NCBI GenBank assembly: GCA_013151645.1
Contig: JAADHU010000030.1
Location: forward strand, 1 to 64,000
From: Gammaproteobacteria bacterium
GTDB taxonomy: Bacteria; Pseudomonadota; Gammaproteobacteria; Steroidobacterales; Woeseiaceae
DNA: 64,000 nt
Direction of reading: 5' to 3'
This document shows, in pieces, positions 9,817-18,342 of the stretch. Position 1 is the stretch's first letter. Each line of letters begins with the position of its first letter. The translations under genes were made by a program, and so were the position numbers. The notes beneath the pieces were generated by a model, which saw nothing but the letters and a program-made list of their open reading frames with translations, ran no database searches and was not told the DNA's origin.

Positions 9817-9831
9817 CCGAATACTATTCGG
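9817..9831. promoter_or_regulatory. Perfect palindrome upstream of the TonB receptor gene
   Basis: CCGAATA-C-TATTCGG, two perfect 7-bp arms around one base, in the 293-bp gap between the sulfotransferase stop and the receptor start. The one-base loop rules out a stem-loop terminator and favours a dimeric regulator site. No regulator gene is adjacent. Confidence 0.4.
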
Positions 9832-9911
9832 TTTTCGGCTCAGCAACGAATGATGGTCGAACGATGTTCGGTGATGACTCCTTTCACGAAACTGAATGCA
9901 CTCCGATTCGC

Positions 9912-11927
9912 TCAAACACCCGCGTTTCTGACAACGTCCGGCAAGTCAGCAATGATGTCGTCAAGATCCTCAATCCACATATCAAGATGACCTTGATATT
10001 TTCTCCACTTGCCTAAGGCACCCGAATAGATCGGTTGCCGGACTTGTTCCGAACTTGCGGTCTTGACGGCTCGTTTGGTTTCGTGGAAACGAACGCAGGA
10101 TTCTTCGAACGGTAAGCCGCAGTGGTCCAGTATGCGCCGAACCTGAGACTCGAGATCACTGACCGTTTCTTCGTAGTGTACGTCCAGTACTTTGCCCGGC
10201 AGAACCTCGTGCCAATGCTTCATTACGGCGTCGTAGTTGCGGTAGTAATGCGATAGATCCGCCAGATCGTAGGTAAAGTTCTGGCCTCTCGCAAACAACT
10301 GTTTGTAGCCACCCATGCAGCTGTCAAGCGGGTGTCGTCTGGCATTGATCACTTTGGCGTTCGGCAATATCAGGTGCAATAGTCCTACTAACGGGAAATT
10401 GTTCGGCAACTTGTCGGTAAAAAACGGCCTGTCCGATTGACGGTGTCGTTGCGCCGCCTCCAGGTATTGCATGCCGTATGCGCGCCAATCCTTGCCCCGG
10501 AGCTCATGCACGGCCCGCGGAAACTGCATATCGTCCGGTCGGTAGCGGCCCATTGATGCGGCAATCTTGCTCAACGCAGGCAGTTCCGAGGTGCCCTCGA
10601 CCTGGCTGTGGCTGGCGAGAATTTGTTCCACCAAAGTCGAGCCGGAACGAGGCAAGCCAACGATGAGAATCGGGTCCGCGGCATCGCATCCATTGCCCGA
10701 ATGCTCTCGTATAAATGCCGGGTCGAACGTTTTGAGAATCTCGGCATGGCGCAATTCCATTTCCAGCGGATCATGCGAGACAAGCGGCCGTTGCTTCTTG
10801 TTGCCGGTATCGTAATAGTGCCATGCGCGCTCATAGTCCTTTCGATCTTCGTAAGTCTTGCCGAGAGAGAAACGGAAATGAACCTCTTCGCTGTCAGTCA
10901 AGCCGCTCTGCGTTAACTGTTTTTCCATGGCGCTGACTTCGGATTCTTCGAACTCGAAGACCTTCAGGTTAGCAAGGCTCCAGTAAGCCTCACCGAAATT
11001 TGGTTTGCCGGCGATTGCGGCTCGGTACGCTTTCACGGCACCCGGCTGATCGCCGACCGTTTTTAATACGTGCGCGTAGCCCATTTGCGTTGCGGGCGAG
11101 TCGGACTGCAGTTCTAGCGATTTCGCAAATGCGCTGATACTCTTTTCGGGGTAACTGGCTTGCGCGTAGGCGTTACCAAGACCAGACCATGCCGCTGGAT
11201 TGTCCGGCTCGAGCTTCGCCGCGACTTCGTAGCTCTCGATCGCATCGGTATGTTTGTTCGCATCGATAAGAACAGCGCCAAGAACAAGTCGAATAGAGAC
11301 GAAATCCGCTGCCTTTTCCGCCGCGCGTCTCAGGAGAGCCTCAGCATCACTCAGGTTCTTGTCTCCTCGCCAATAGACAATGGCAAGCTGTCTCATGGCA
11401 TCGACGTTATCCGGATTGCTCCTGAGGACACCGCGGAATGCAGCGATCGCCTCGTCTTTACGCCCTGCCTTGAAGTGGTCCATACCAAGCGCGACCGCGC
11501 CAGACTCCGGGTCCTTATCGAAATATTCTTCGAACTGTTCGTCGGCCTCTGCGCCACGACCCACGGCAAATAAAGCCTGACCCAGTTTCTTGTGGGCGAG
11601 CGGAAGGCGTGGTTCCAGTTGAATGGCTTTTTCAAGAAAAGGGATTGCCTCTTCGAATTTCTTCTGCAACGCCAATGCACTGCCCAGGTCTTCGTGAAGC
11701 TGTGGTATACCGGCGTTAAGCGATAACGCGAATCGCAGTTGTGTCTCCGCCTCGGGCAAGCGATTCTGCTTCAGCAACGCTTTTCCCAGCAAACGCAGAT
11801 GATCGATACAACCGGGGTTCATCACAAGATAATCGCGGCAGGACTCTTCCGCTCTAAGCGGACGACCGCAGCGCAGGGCATCAATTGCTATGGCGAGGCT
11901 TGCGTCTTTCGTTTCCGACTTCATCAC
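9912..11927 (-). CDS. TPR-containing sulfotransferase
   Basis: The first ~380 residues are tandem tetratricopeptide repeats. The C-terminal ~270 residues are a sulfotransferase domain. The 5'-phosphosulfate-binding loop GLPRSGSTLVEQ lies near residues 420-432, and the 3'-phosphate-binding region follows as NARRHPLDSCMGGYKQLF. Such enzymes transfer sulfate from PAPS to a hydroxyl or tyrosine; the TPRs probably recruit a protein or peptide substrate. No signal peptide or membrane segment is seen, so it acts in the cytoplasm. The start is GTG at 11927 or ATG at 11924, with CAGGAC just upstream. It follows the M20 peptidase by 11 bp and so belongs to the same transcript. Sulfotransferase next to a TonB receptor and peptidases hints at a modified peptide, which is inference. 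Confidence 0.88.
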   Translation of the reverse strand: MMKSETKDASLAIAIDALRCGRPLRAEESCRDYLVMNPGCIDHLRLLGKALLKQNRLPEAETQLRFALSLNAGIPQLHEDLGSALALQKKFEEAIPFLEKAIQLEPRLPLAHKKLGQALFAVGRGAEADEQFEEYFDKDPESGAVALGMDHFKAGRKDEAIAAFRGVLRSNPDNVDAMRQLAIVYWRGDKNLSDAEALLRRAAEKAADFVSIRLVLGAVLIDANKHTDAIESYEVAAKLEPDNPAAWSGLGNAYAQASYPEKSISAFAKSLELQSDSPATQMGYAHVLKTVGDQPGAVKAYRAAIAGKPNFGEAYWSLANLKVFEFEESEVSAMEKQLTQSGLTDSEEVHFRFSLGKTYEDRKDYERAWHYYDTGNKKQRPLVSHDPLEMELRHAEILKTFDPAFIREHSGNGCDAADPILIVGLPRSGSTLVEQILASHSQVEGTSELPALSKIAASMGRYRPDDMQFPRAVHELRGKDWRAYGMQYLEAAQRHRQSDRPFFTDKLPNNFPLVGLLHLILPNAKVINARRHPLDSCMGGYKQLFARGQNFTYDLADLSHYYRNYDAVMKHWHEVLPGKVLDVHYEETVSDLESQVRRILDHCGLPFEESCVRFHETKRAVKTASSEQVRQPIYSGALGKWRKYQGHLDMWIEDLDDIIADLPDVVRNAGV

Positions 11928-11938
11928 TGTCCTGCGGG

Positions 11939-13369
11939 CTATAACGTCATCAGGAGTCGATACCAGAATTCCACGCTGTCGTCGAATGCGGACTGTTTGA
12001 TCCTCTCATCGATTCCGTGTTCGCGATTGTCCGCCGACGGCAGGGCGATCGCCGAGATGCCGTATGTCGGGATTCCCGCGCCGCGCGTATACAATCCGTC
12101 GGTCGCACCCGTGGCCATCACGGGCGTAATCTTCGCGCCCGTAAACATCTTGCTGGCGATTCGGGTGATTCGATCCAGCACCTCCGGAGTTAACGCGGAT
12201 GGCGGGCTCGCTTCCGGTTCGTAGGTCCGCCGCATGCTGATCGCGTCGTCGGCAATAACCTTCAGTAGTCGTGATTCCACATTTGCGGCACTTTCCTGCG
12301 GCAGGATGCGACAGTTGATTACCGCGATCGCATAGGTTGGCAATGCGTTTTCGGCGTGGCCGCCGGATATCTGTGTCGCCACACACGTTGTACGCATCTG
12401 AGCGTTGGTGGACGGATCGTTTTGTAACAGGGCAATGTCTTGTGGATTCGCCTGGTTGCTCGCGAGTCTGCGCATCGCCAGTCCGACCGATTTTCCGGCT
12501 GACTCAGGCGGGTTGGCAAAATTGGCGCGGGTAATGTCGTTCAAGTTGACGGGGAATCGGTAGTCCGAAATTCGGTGGAGCGCTTTCGCCAACGTATAAA
12601 TAGCGTTATCGGGTTGTGGCACCGAACTGTGGCCTCCGGGATTGGAGGCCCGAAGTTCCAGTGTCATGTATACCTTTTCCGCCGCCTGGATACCGAAAAC
12701 GGCCGCCTTGTCATCAATGAGCTGTACGCCACCGGCATCCGTGTTCAGCGCAAACTCTGCATCAAGAAGGGCTTTGTGGTGATCTAAAAGCCATCGCACA
12801 CTCAGCATGTCGGTCTCTTCGTCCAGCGTCAGGACGACCACGAGGTCCCGTTCGGGCACGAAGCCTTCCTGCTTTAACCGAATGAGATTCGAAATCAGAT
12901 TCGCGGCTCCCGCTTTGTTGTCCAAAGTGCCGCGACCATAAAGATACCCGTCATCGGCTGTCAGTCGAAAAGGATCGGTTGACCAGGATTCCGCGACTGC
13001 CGGAACGACGTCAAGGTGAGCGAGTAACAACACCGGCCGTTTTTCTCCGCGACCCGGGAGCCGGGCAACGAGACCACCTACGGTTTTGGATGGGCCCAGC
13101 AACTGGACGTCCTCGCCGGGAAATCCGGCGGAACGCAACCGCTCGGCAAGAAACTCGGCGGCCTCCCTGGCCCTGGCGGATTCGCCGGTTGTCGGTATCG
13201 CAATCAGACCGGCGAGAAGTTCGTTCGCGGTTGGAACGCGGTCTGCGCCGGCGGCCGAGCCAACAGAAAACAAGCCGCACAGAAGGATGGCGGGGATTTT
13301 TTTTCGCAACACTATCGAACGCAGTTTCAATTCACCTAACCTCGATTGCTCAATGCAGATATTTGCCAT
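11939..13369 (-). CDS. Secreted M20 family metallopeptidase
   Basis: The metal-ligand and catalytic motifs of M20/M25/M40 enzymes are in place: HLD (His118, Asp120), GRGTLDNKAG (Asp150) and DEET (Glu184-Glu185). A dimerisation insert follows (near residues 240-370), and a late His occurs in the C-terminal part (NREHG). The first ~42 residues give a signal peptide (AILLCGLFSVGSAAGA), so it is periplasmic. The listed ATG overlaps the S9 gene by 20 bp. A TTG at 13330 with AGGTGA just upstream would give a shorter and more usual leader and may be the true start. Family members remove single amino acids or split dipeptides, which would complete breakdown of peptides cut by the S9 enzyme encoded immediately upstream. 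Confidence 0.9.
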   Translation of the reverse strand: MANICIEQSRLGELKLRSIVLRKKIPAILLCGLFSVGSAAGADRVPTANELLAGLIAIPTTGESARAREAAEFLAERLRSAGFPGEDVQLLGPSKTVGGLVARLPGRGEKRPVLLLAHLDVVPAVAESWSTDPFRLTADDGYLYGRGTLDNKAGAANLISNLIRLKQEGFVPERDLVVVLTLDEETDMLSVRWLLDHHKALLDAEFALNTDAGGVQLIDDKAAVFGIQAAEKVYMTLELRASNPGGHSSVPQPDNAIYTLAKALHRISDYRFPVNLNDITRANFANPPESAGKSVGLAMRRLASNQANPQDIALLQNDPSTNAQMRTTCVATQISGGHAENALPTYAIAVINCRILPQESAANVESRLLKVIADDAISMRRTYEPEASPPSALTPEVLDRITRIASKMFTGAKITPVMATGATDGLYTRGAGIPTYGISAIALPSADNREHGIDERIKQSAFDDSVEFWYRLLMTL

Positions 13370-15332
13370 ACCAGGCCAGATATCGCTCGAGCAAATCGCG
13401 ACGAAAACTGGGCCTGCTGATGTTGTGATACTCGCCCGGGTAGATGATGAGACGGGTATCTACTCCAAGGCTTTTCAAGGCCTGATACATTTGTTCCGAG
13501 TTTGCCGGCGGTACGTTCAAATCGAGTTCGCCGCAAAGAAACAGGGTTGGTGTTGAAATGCGATCCGCGTGCAGAAACGGATAGGATAAACGCAACCATG
13601 TTTCGGTAGTCTCCCAGGGACGGCCGAGTTCCAGTTCCCAATGCCGAACCCACTCGTCGGCTCCGTAAAGCGCCAGCATGTTCGAGACGCCCGCGCCACT
13701 GGTGGCCGCTTTGAAACGAGTGTCCGAGGCAATCGCATAGTTGGTCAGCATCGAACCGTAACTCCAGCCGCCGATACCCAGGCGATCCTTGTCAACGATG
13801 CCCTGATCGACGGCGAAATCCACTGCCGCCAGAATATCGGGAACGTCGCCATGGCCCAGATCGCCGGAAATCGCACGCTGAAAACGTTCACCACGCCCTG
13901 AACTGCCGCGTGGATTGACGCCCAATACCACATAGCCATTGGTTGCCAGCAGTTGCCACTCGAAATTGAATTCCTTGCGAAACTGCCCAACCGGACCGCC
14001 GTGAATTCGCACAATGGACGGATAGCGGCGTCCGCTTTCAAACCCGGGAGGTTTTAGCATAAGCCCTCGAATACGCGTGCCATCCGCACTTGAAAATTCG
14101 ATGGCTTCGGTCGATCCGAGCTTGACTTTGCGTCTCCATTCACCGTTTTGTGTTGTTAGCTGCCGAAATTCTCCCGCGCCGAGTCCGCCGATTTCGTAAG
14201 GCTGATCGGGCGTTCCGAACGTCACGACGATGCGACCTGAATCACTGGTGTCGAAATTTCGAACGCTTTTACCGGCTGGCGTCAGACGCTTCGGTTTGCC
14301 TCCATCGGTTGGAATTGCGGCAAGGTAGACAAGCATTTCGTCTTCGATCAAAGCGTAGATAGTCTTACCGTCGGCCGACCATTTCGGTGACATCGTATTG
14401 CGGTCGATCTCTGCCGTCAGAGTTCGTCCAGACTTGCCTGAGACGGGCATGCTGACAAGTTGTGCCTGGGCGTAGTAACTGAGACCCGGAACACGATCGA
14501 TCGTGTAGGCCAGTCGGGTGCTGTCCGGACTCCAGACCGGTCGCCCGCCCCATCCCTCAGGGTTCGATTCAGCGTAGTCGGTGTGGGTCAGACGCCTGGG
14601 TTCCGCTCCGCGGACCGGCTCGACAAGGTACACGTCCCAATTGTCATGCGTATCCGCTGTCGGGCCGCGTTTGGATACGAATGCGATTGTGGATCCATCG
14701 GGTGACCAGGCGGGCAACACATCGTCATAGGGGCCACTGGTTAAAGGCATGACTTCGCCAGAGGCGATGTCCAGTATTTTCAGATGACTTCGCTGGTCGC
14801 CAAGGTAACCCCTCCCGTCCCGCTTGAAGCGAAATCTGTCGACCACGATGGGCGCGTCCTGACTACTCGGACGGCCGCTTTCGACAACGAGTACCATGTG
14901 TCGGGAGTCGGGCGACCAGGCGTAGTCCGATACGCCACTATCGATCGCCGACGCTTTTCGTATCTCCTGCGTCGCCAGATCGTATAGCCAGATCTGGTTC
15001 GAATCATTGCCGTCGTGACCGGCGGAAACGAAGGCCAGTTGCTTTCCGTCCGGACTCCAGCGCGCCGAGTAAGCACTGGCGTGGCCCGCGGTGATTTCCT
15101 CCGAGGAAGCGGAGTCCCAATCCAGGACCCAGACGGCCCATTCCTGACGGTCACTGGCAGAATTGACACTTTGGACCGTATACGCGACCCGTTGACCATC
15201 GGAGGAAATGCGTGCGTCGGTCACTGTGCGCAGCAAGTCGAGATCGGCCACCACCAGTGGCCGCGGCGTAAGGCCTGCATTGACCGGTCCGGTCAGCGCC
15301 AGCAAAACCAGCAAACGGAATATAGTCTTCAC
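13350..15332 (-). CDS. Secreted S9 family prolyl oligopeptidase-type peptidase
   Basis: The N-terminal ~400 residues carry a signal peptide and WD40-like/PD40 propeller repeats (ARWSPDGKQLAF, AWSPDSRHMVLV, AWSPDGSTIAFV, VWSPDSTRLAYT). The C-terminal alpha/beta-hydrolase domain has the nucleophile motif GGWSYGS (Ser524), the acid in GELDLNVPP (Asp604) and the base in EYHNIS (His636). This is the architecture of acylaminoacyl-peptidases and dipeptidyl aminopeptidases, and also of lasso-peptide isopeptidases. The start overlaps the hydroxylase stop by 4 bp (ATGA), evidence for translational coupling. It is probably periplasmic and processes peptides that enter through the TonB receptor. Which subclass it belongs to cannot be decided by eye. 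Confidence 0.92.
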   Translation of the reverse strand: MKTIFRLLVLLALTGPVNAGLTPRPLVVADLDLLRTVTDARISSDGQRVAYTVQSVNSASDRQEWAVWVLDWDSASSEEITAGHASAYSARWSPDGKQLAFVSAGHDGNDSNQIWLYDLATQEIRKASAIDSGVSDYAWSPDSRHMVLVVESGRPSSQDAPIVVDRFRFKRDGRGYLGDQRSHLKILDIASGEVMPLTSGPYDDVLPAWSPDGSTIAFVSKRGPTADTHDNWDVYLVEPVRGAEPRRLTHTDYAESNPEGWGGRPVWSPDSTRLAYTIDRVPGLSYYAQAQLVSMPVSGKSGRTLTAEIDRNTMSPKWSADGKTIYALIEDEMLVYLAAIPTDGGKPKRLTPAGKSVRNFDTSDSGRIVVTFGTPDQPYEIGGLGAGEFRQLTTQNGEWRRKVKLGSTEAIEFSSADGTRIRGLMLKPPGFESGRRYPSIVRIHGGPVGQFRKEFNFEWQLLATNGYVVLGVNPRGSSGRGERFQRAISGDLGHGDVPDILAAVDFAVDQGIVDKDRLGIGGWSYGSMLTNYAIASDTRFKAATSGAGVSNMLALYGADEWVRHWELELGRPWETTETWLRLSYPFLHADRISTPTLFLCGELDLNVPPANSEQMYQALKSLGVDTRLIIYPGEYHNISRPSFRRDLLERYLAWYGKYLH

Positions 15333-15868
15333 GCCGGTACGTAATCGAATATGAACGTAATTCTGTCTTGTTTGCCTTGATTCATGACGCTGTGATTCAA
15401 TCGATTGTTGATTTCGTACGCCTTGCCGACTTCAAATTGGTAGGGCCTCCCGTCGATCACGAACCGCACCCGGCTGTTAGTCGTAATAGGCACGTGAATC
15501 CGGTGACCGTACTTAAACGATTCGTCGGAGTCAAAATGTGGGTTGATGCGACCGCCTGCGATGAGTTTAGCGGCCATGGCTCTGATGATCTTGCCGCCTT
15601 GCGAATAGTGGCTGTCGATAATGTTTTCCATTAGCGGCATCGCCTGCCCGGCCAAACGTGCCCAACCCGACTCCCTGGAGACCTCCAGCTCTGGCCAATC
15701 GCCACTGCAGAACATCAACACAATCGACTTCGTAGACTGGTGTACATCATACGATCGTTGGCGGTAGTCATTTTCCACCCAGGCCGCGTCATCCTGAGCC
15801 AGAATTTCGTCCCTGAGAGCACAGACGTCGATATCGCCCAACTCCCGCAGAGGAATACCTATGTCCAT
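15329..15868 (-). CDS. Aspartyl/asparaginyl beta-hydroxylase-domain protein (2-oxoglutarate/Fe(II) dioxygenase)
   Basis: A compact 179-residue protein with the iron ligands of the Asp/Asn beta-hydroxylase family: HFD (His111, Asp113) and a distal His159 in NRLNHSVMN. Arg169 in QDRITFIFD is the likely 2-oxoglutarate anchor. HRIHVPI between them is typical of the family. There is no signal peptide, so it acts in the cytoplasm. The substrate is unknown; relatives hydroxylate Asp/Asn in proteins, free amino acids or peptide natural products. It is the first gene of the minus-strand run and overlaps the S9 peptidase start by 4 bp. GGGTGA precedes its ATG. A cytoplasmic hydroxylase translated with periplasmic peptidases and a sulfotransferase is an unusual grouping. 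Confidence 0.85.
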   Translation of the reverse strand: MDIGIPLRELGDIDVCALRDEILAQDDAAWVENDYRQRSYDVHQSTKSIVLMFCSGDWPELEVSRESGWARLAGQAMPLMENIIDSHYSQGGKIIRAMAAKLIAGGRINPHFDSDESFKYGHRIHVPITTNSRVRFVIDGRPYQFEVGKAYEINNRLNHSVMNQGKQDRITFIFDYVPA

Positions 15869-16104
15869 TTAATCACCCGCCAGGCCATTGCCAACTTGTG
15901 CCAACGATAGGGCAATTGTCGCGCAAGCGCTATTTTGTACTGACCACGCCTTTCTCTGGTGGCTCTCGATTGTTATCTGTATTGTGTTTTTGGTCGGTAT
16001 GATTAAAAACTTCGGCGTCGTCAGAAAGATACCATCGCGTACGTTTCTGCTAACAGATCTCGGCGCTGCAACCCAGCGCATCAATCTCATAAGGATAAAG
16101 AGCC

Positions 16105-17211
16105 ATGTCTTTCAGTATGTCTATATCGCCGAACGTCGATAAGTCACCGTATTTTGAAGCGACAGTTGCGGACGGTGTCGCGGCGTTTGCCGTTTACAAT
16201 CATATGTACATGCCGACAAACTTTGGCGATCCCGACGGTGAATATGACCGACTACTGAATGGCGTTGCGATGTGGGATGTGGCCTGCGAGCGCCAGGTGG
16301 AGTTAGCAGGTCCGGATGCTGGAGTTCTGGCGCAGTATCTTACAGCCCGCGACATAAGCGGAGCCGAAAATGGTCAGGGAAAATACGTTCCCGTTTGTGA
16401 TTACGATGGTTTTCTCATCAATGACCCGGTCCTCCTGAAACTTTCCGCAACGCAGTTTTGGTTGTCGATTGCGGACAGCGACATTCAACTGTGGGCTAAA
16501 GCAATTGCTGCCGAGCGCAATCTGGATGTGCGCATCTCGCTGCTTCAAGTGGCACCACTGGCGATACAAGGTCCGAAAGCGGCCGACGTCGTGGCGGATT
16601 TGTTTGGAGAATGGGTGCGTGAGCTCAGATATTTCTGGTTCAGGGAAACCGACCTGGACGGCATTCCATTGCTGGTGGTGCGTTCCGGATGGTCGAAACA
16701 GGGCGGCTTTGAGCTTTTTCTGCGGGACCCTGCAAGGGGCACGGAATTGTGGGACCGGGTCAAGGCAGCGGGCGAATCGTATGGCATCGGTCCCGGCGCG
16801 CCAAACGACGTTGAACGAATCGAGAGTGGCTTGTTGTCTTTACGAACGGACGTCGACGAACGAACCGACCCGTTCGAGGCGGGCCTGGGGAAATATGTCA
16901 ACCTCGATGGGGACGACGATTTTGTCGGCAAAGCCGCGCTTCGCGATCTCTTCAGCCGCGGCATCAAACGTCGCCGGGCAGGTCTGTTCTTGTCAGGTCA
17001 GAAGATCACTCAGAGTCCTCACGCTTATCCCGTCATGTTGGATGATGTCGTGGTCGGAACGGTATCAGAGATCGCGTATTCGCCCCGCTTGCAGCGGAAT
17101 ATCGCGATCGTATTGATTGATGTTGACGTTGACGGCGAAGAAACCGGGTTGCTCGTTGATACCGGGGACGAAGTGCGCACTGCTGGCCTCACAGAGCTGC
17201 CATTTTGCTGA
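16105..17211 (+). CDS. DmdA/GcvT-type folate-dependent aminomethyltransferase-fold enzyme
   Basis: The 368-residue product follows the GcvT fold: an N-terminal folate-binding domain and a C-terminal barrel. Several stretches are close to dimethylsulfoniopropionate demethylase (DmdA): a YNHMYMPTNFGDP-like opening, LLNGVAMWDVACERQVEL, GKYVPVCDYDGFLINDPVLLKL, FWLSIADSDIQLWAKA and QGPKAADV. DmdA moves a methyl group from DMSP to tetrahydrofolate. Many DmdA-like proteins have other substrates, so true DMSP activity is not shown. AAGGATAAAG precedes the ATG. It is transcribed away from the hydroxylase cluster across a 236-bp gap that must hold both promoters. No other DMSP or glycine-cleavage gene is in the window. 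Confidence 0.8.
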   Translation: MSFSMSISPNVDKSPYFEATVADGVAAFAVYNHMYMPTNFGDPDGEYDRLLNGVAMWDVACERQVELAGPDAGVLAQYLTARDISGAENGQGKYVPVCDYDGFLINDPVLLKLSATQFWLSIADSDIQLWAKAIAAERNLDVRISLLQVAPLAIQGPKAADVVADLFGEWVRELRYFWFRETDLDGIPLLVVRSGWSKQGGFELFLRDPARGTELWDRVKAAGESYGIGPGAPNDVERIESGLLSLRTDVDERTDPFEAGLGKYVNLDGDDDFVGKAALRDLFSRGIKRRRAGLFLSGQKITQSPHAYPVMLDDVVVGTVSEIAYSPRLQRNIAIVLIDVDVDGEETGLLVDTGDEVRTAGLTELPFC

Positions 17212-17337
17212 GCCATTGATTGCGCTTCGAGCCGGACGACACCGCTGTTAGCCCACCGTGAGCTTCATATTTGGTACTATCTCCGACTCTACGTCAGATA
17301 TGGTTGCATGCTGACGAAATCGTGCCAGGGATACGTA

Positions 17338-17814
17338 ATGACCTATCCAATATCGCGCGCGCGGACCGTGGCTCTTTTCTGCAGCCTCGCGATTGTGCTT
17401 ATCTCAAGCGGCTGCGCGGTGCAGTTTGTGTCGCGTTACGATGAGACGACAGAAAAGAGCATCACCACCATCCAGCGCGACGTCGAACGCCTGTTTCAAG
17501 AAATAGAACGCAGTCTGGGTACTCCCGAGGCCCGCTACGAGAATTATGTGGCCGTCTATGAGCAGCTTCAGATTGAAGCAACCATGCTCAATACCCGCGC
17601 TCAGGCCATCGATATGAACAGCATTACCACTGAACAAAGCGAGCAGTTGATCGGTTGGCTGAACAACCTGCAGCGACTTCATCGAACGGGAATCCCCGCG
17701 GTTGACGTTCTTGCTGTCACGCGTCAGCAGGCCCGGCAAATTTTCGTGGCCATGTTGAAGTTCGAGCTCGCCAAAAAACGTCAGTCGGACACTGTGATTG
17801 TCGACGGGAGATGA
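17338..17814 (+). CDS. Small lipoprotein of unknown function
   Basis: The ATG at 17338 has AGGGATACGT just upstream and opens a signal peptide with lipobox LISSGC; the in-frame ATG at 17308 would lengthen the leader for no reason. The mature part (~135 residues) is largely helical with heptad-like charge patterns. I do not recognise the family. It ends 6 bp before the next gene, so the two are almost certainly one operon. The two could form an envelope complex, but this rests on adjacency only. Confidence 0.75.
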   Translation: MTYPISRARTVALFCSLAIVLISSGCAVQFVSRYDETTEKSITTIQRDVERLFQEIERSLGTPEARYENYVAVYEQLQIEATMLNTRAQAIDMNSITTEQSEQLIGWLNNLQRLHRTGIPAVDVLAVTRQQARQIFVAMLKFELAKKRQSDTVIVDGR

Positions 17815-17820
17815 ATTGTA

Positions 17821-18150
17821 ATGACATTGAGAGCATCAAGTCTGGTAAAGAAAATGTTGGCTGCCGCAAAAAGCGAATTGGGCGAAAAGTGGCCTGACGT
17901 TAGGATCTATGCAGAATCCGAGGCCAGGAAACTGGCGCAAACCATAGTGATGATTGAGAAGTTGAAAGCCACGGGACGAATTTCCAGGAAGCAGGCCGAC
18001 ATCTTGTTCGATATGCAGAAACAGACGTCGCGCGTCGTATTGCTCACTGTCGAAGGGCTTGGCCTGTTAGCGGCGGAGGCCGCGGTGAACGCTGCCGTGA
18101 AGTCAATCCGCGATACGGTCAACGACGCAATTGGCTGGCGGTTAGTCTGA
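17821..18150 (+). CDS. Small helical protein of unknown function
   Basis: A 109-residue product with no signal peptide. A charged amphipathic N-terminal half (KKMLAAAKSELGEKW) is followed by Lys/Arg-rich helix and a hydrophobic Ala/Val/Leu-rich stretch near residues 72-95. That stretch could be a single membrane-associated helix. It lies 6 bp after the lipoprotein gene, with a short spacer that still holds the start. No family is recognised. About 190 bp separate it from the exporter genes, so membership of that transcript is uncertain. Confidence 0.65.
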   Translation: MTLRASSLVKKMLAAAKSELGEKWPDVRIYAESEARKLAQTIVMIEKLKATGRISRKQADILFDMQKQTSRVVLLTVEGLGLLAAEAAVNAAVKSIRDTVNDAIGWRLV

Positions 18151-18342
18151 ATCGGTAGTTGTTTCGTTCTTGCTTATCGTCCTGATCGGGAGGGCCCCCG
18201 CGGAACCCGGGTCGGCACCGTAACACAAGCGAGTGTCAACCCACTCCGCTCACGGCCACGTTGATTTTCGAAGCGAACCAAACGAAAACGCGTTTCGGTG
18301 CATCCAAGCTGGTAGATACATATCAATTACCGATCCGGCCGG

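Noticed and set aside
15869-16142. Short frames on both strands between the hydroxylase and the DmdA-like gene (73 and 84 residues), including a possible peptide precursor
   Set aside because: The gap must carry two divergent promoters; the plus frame runs into the next gene, the minus frame has no ribosome site, and neither has a leader-core pattern.
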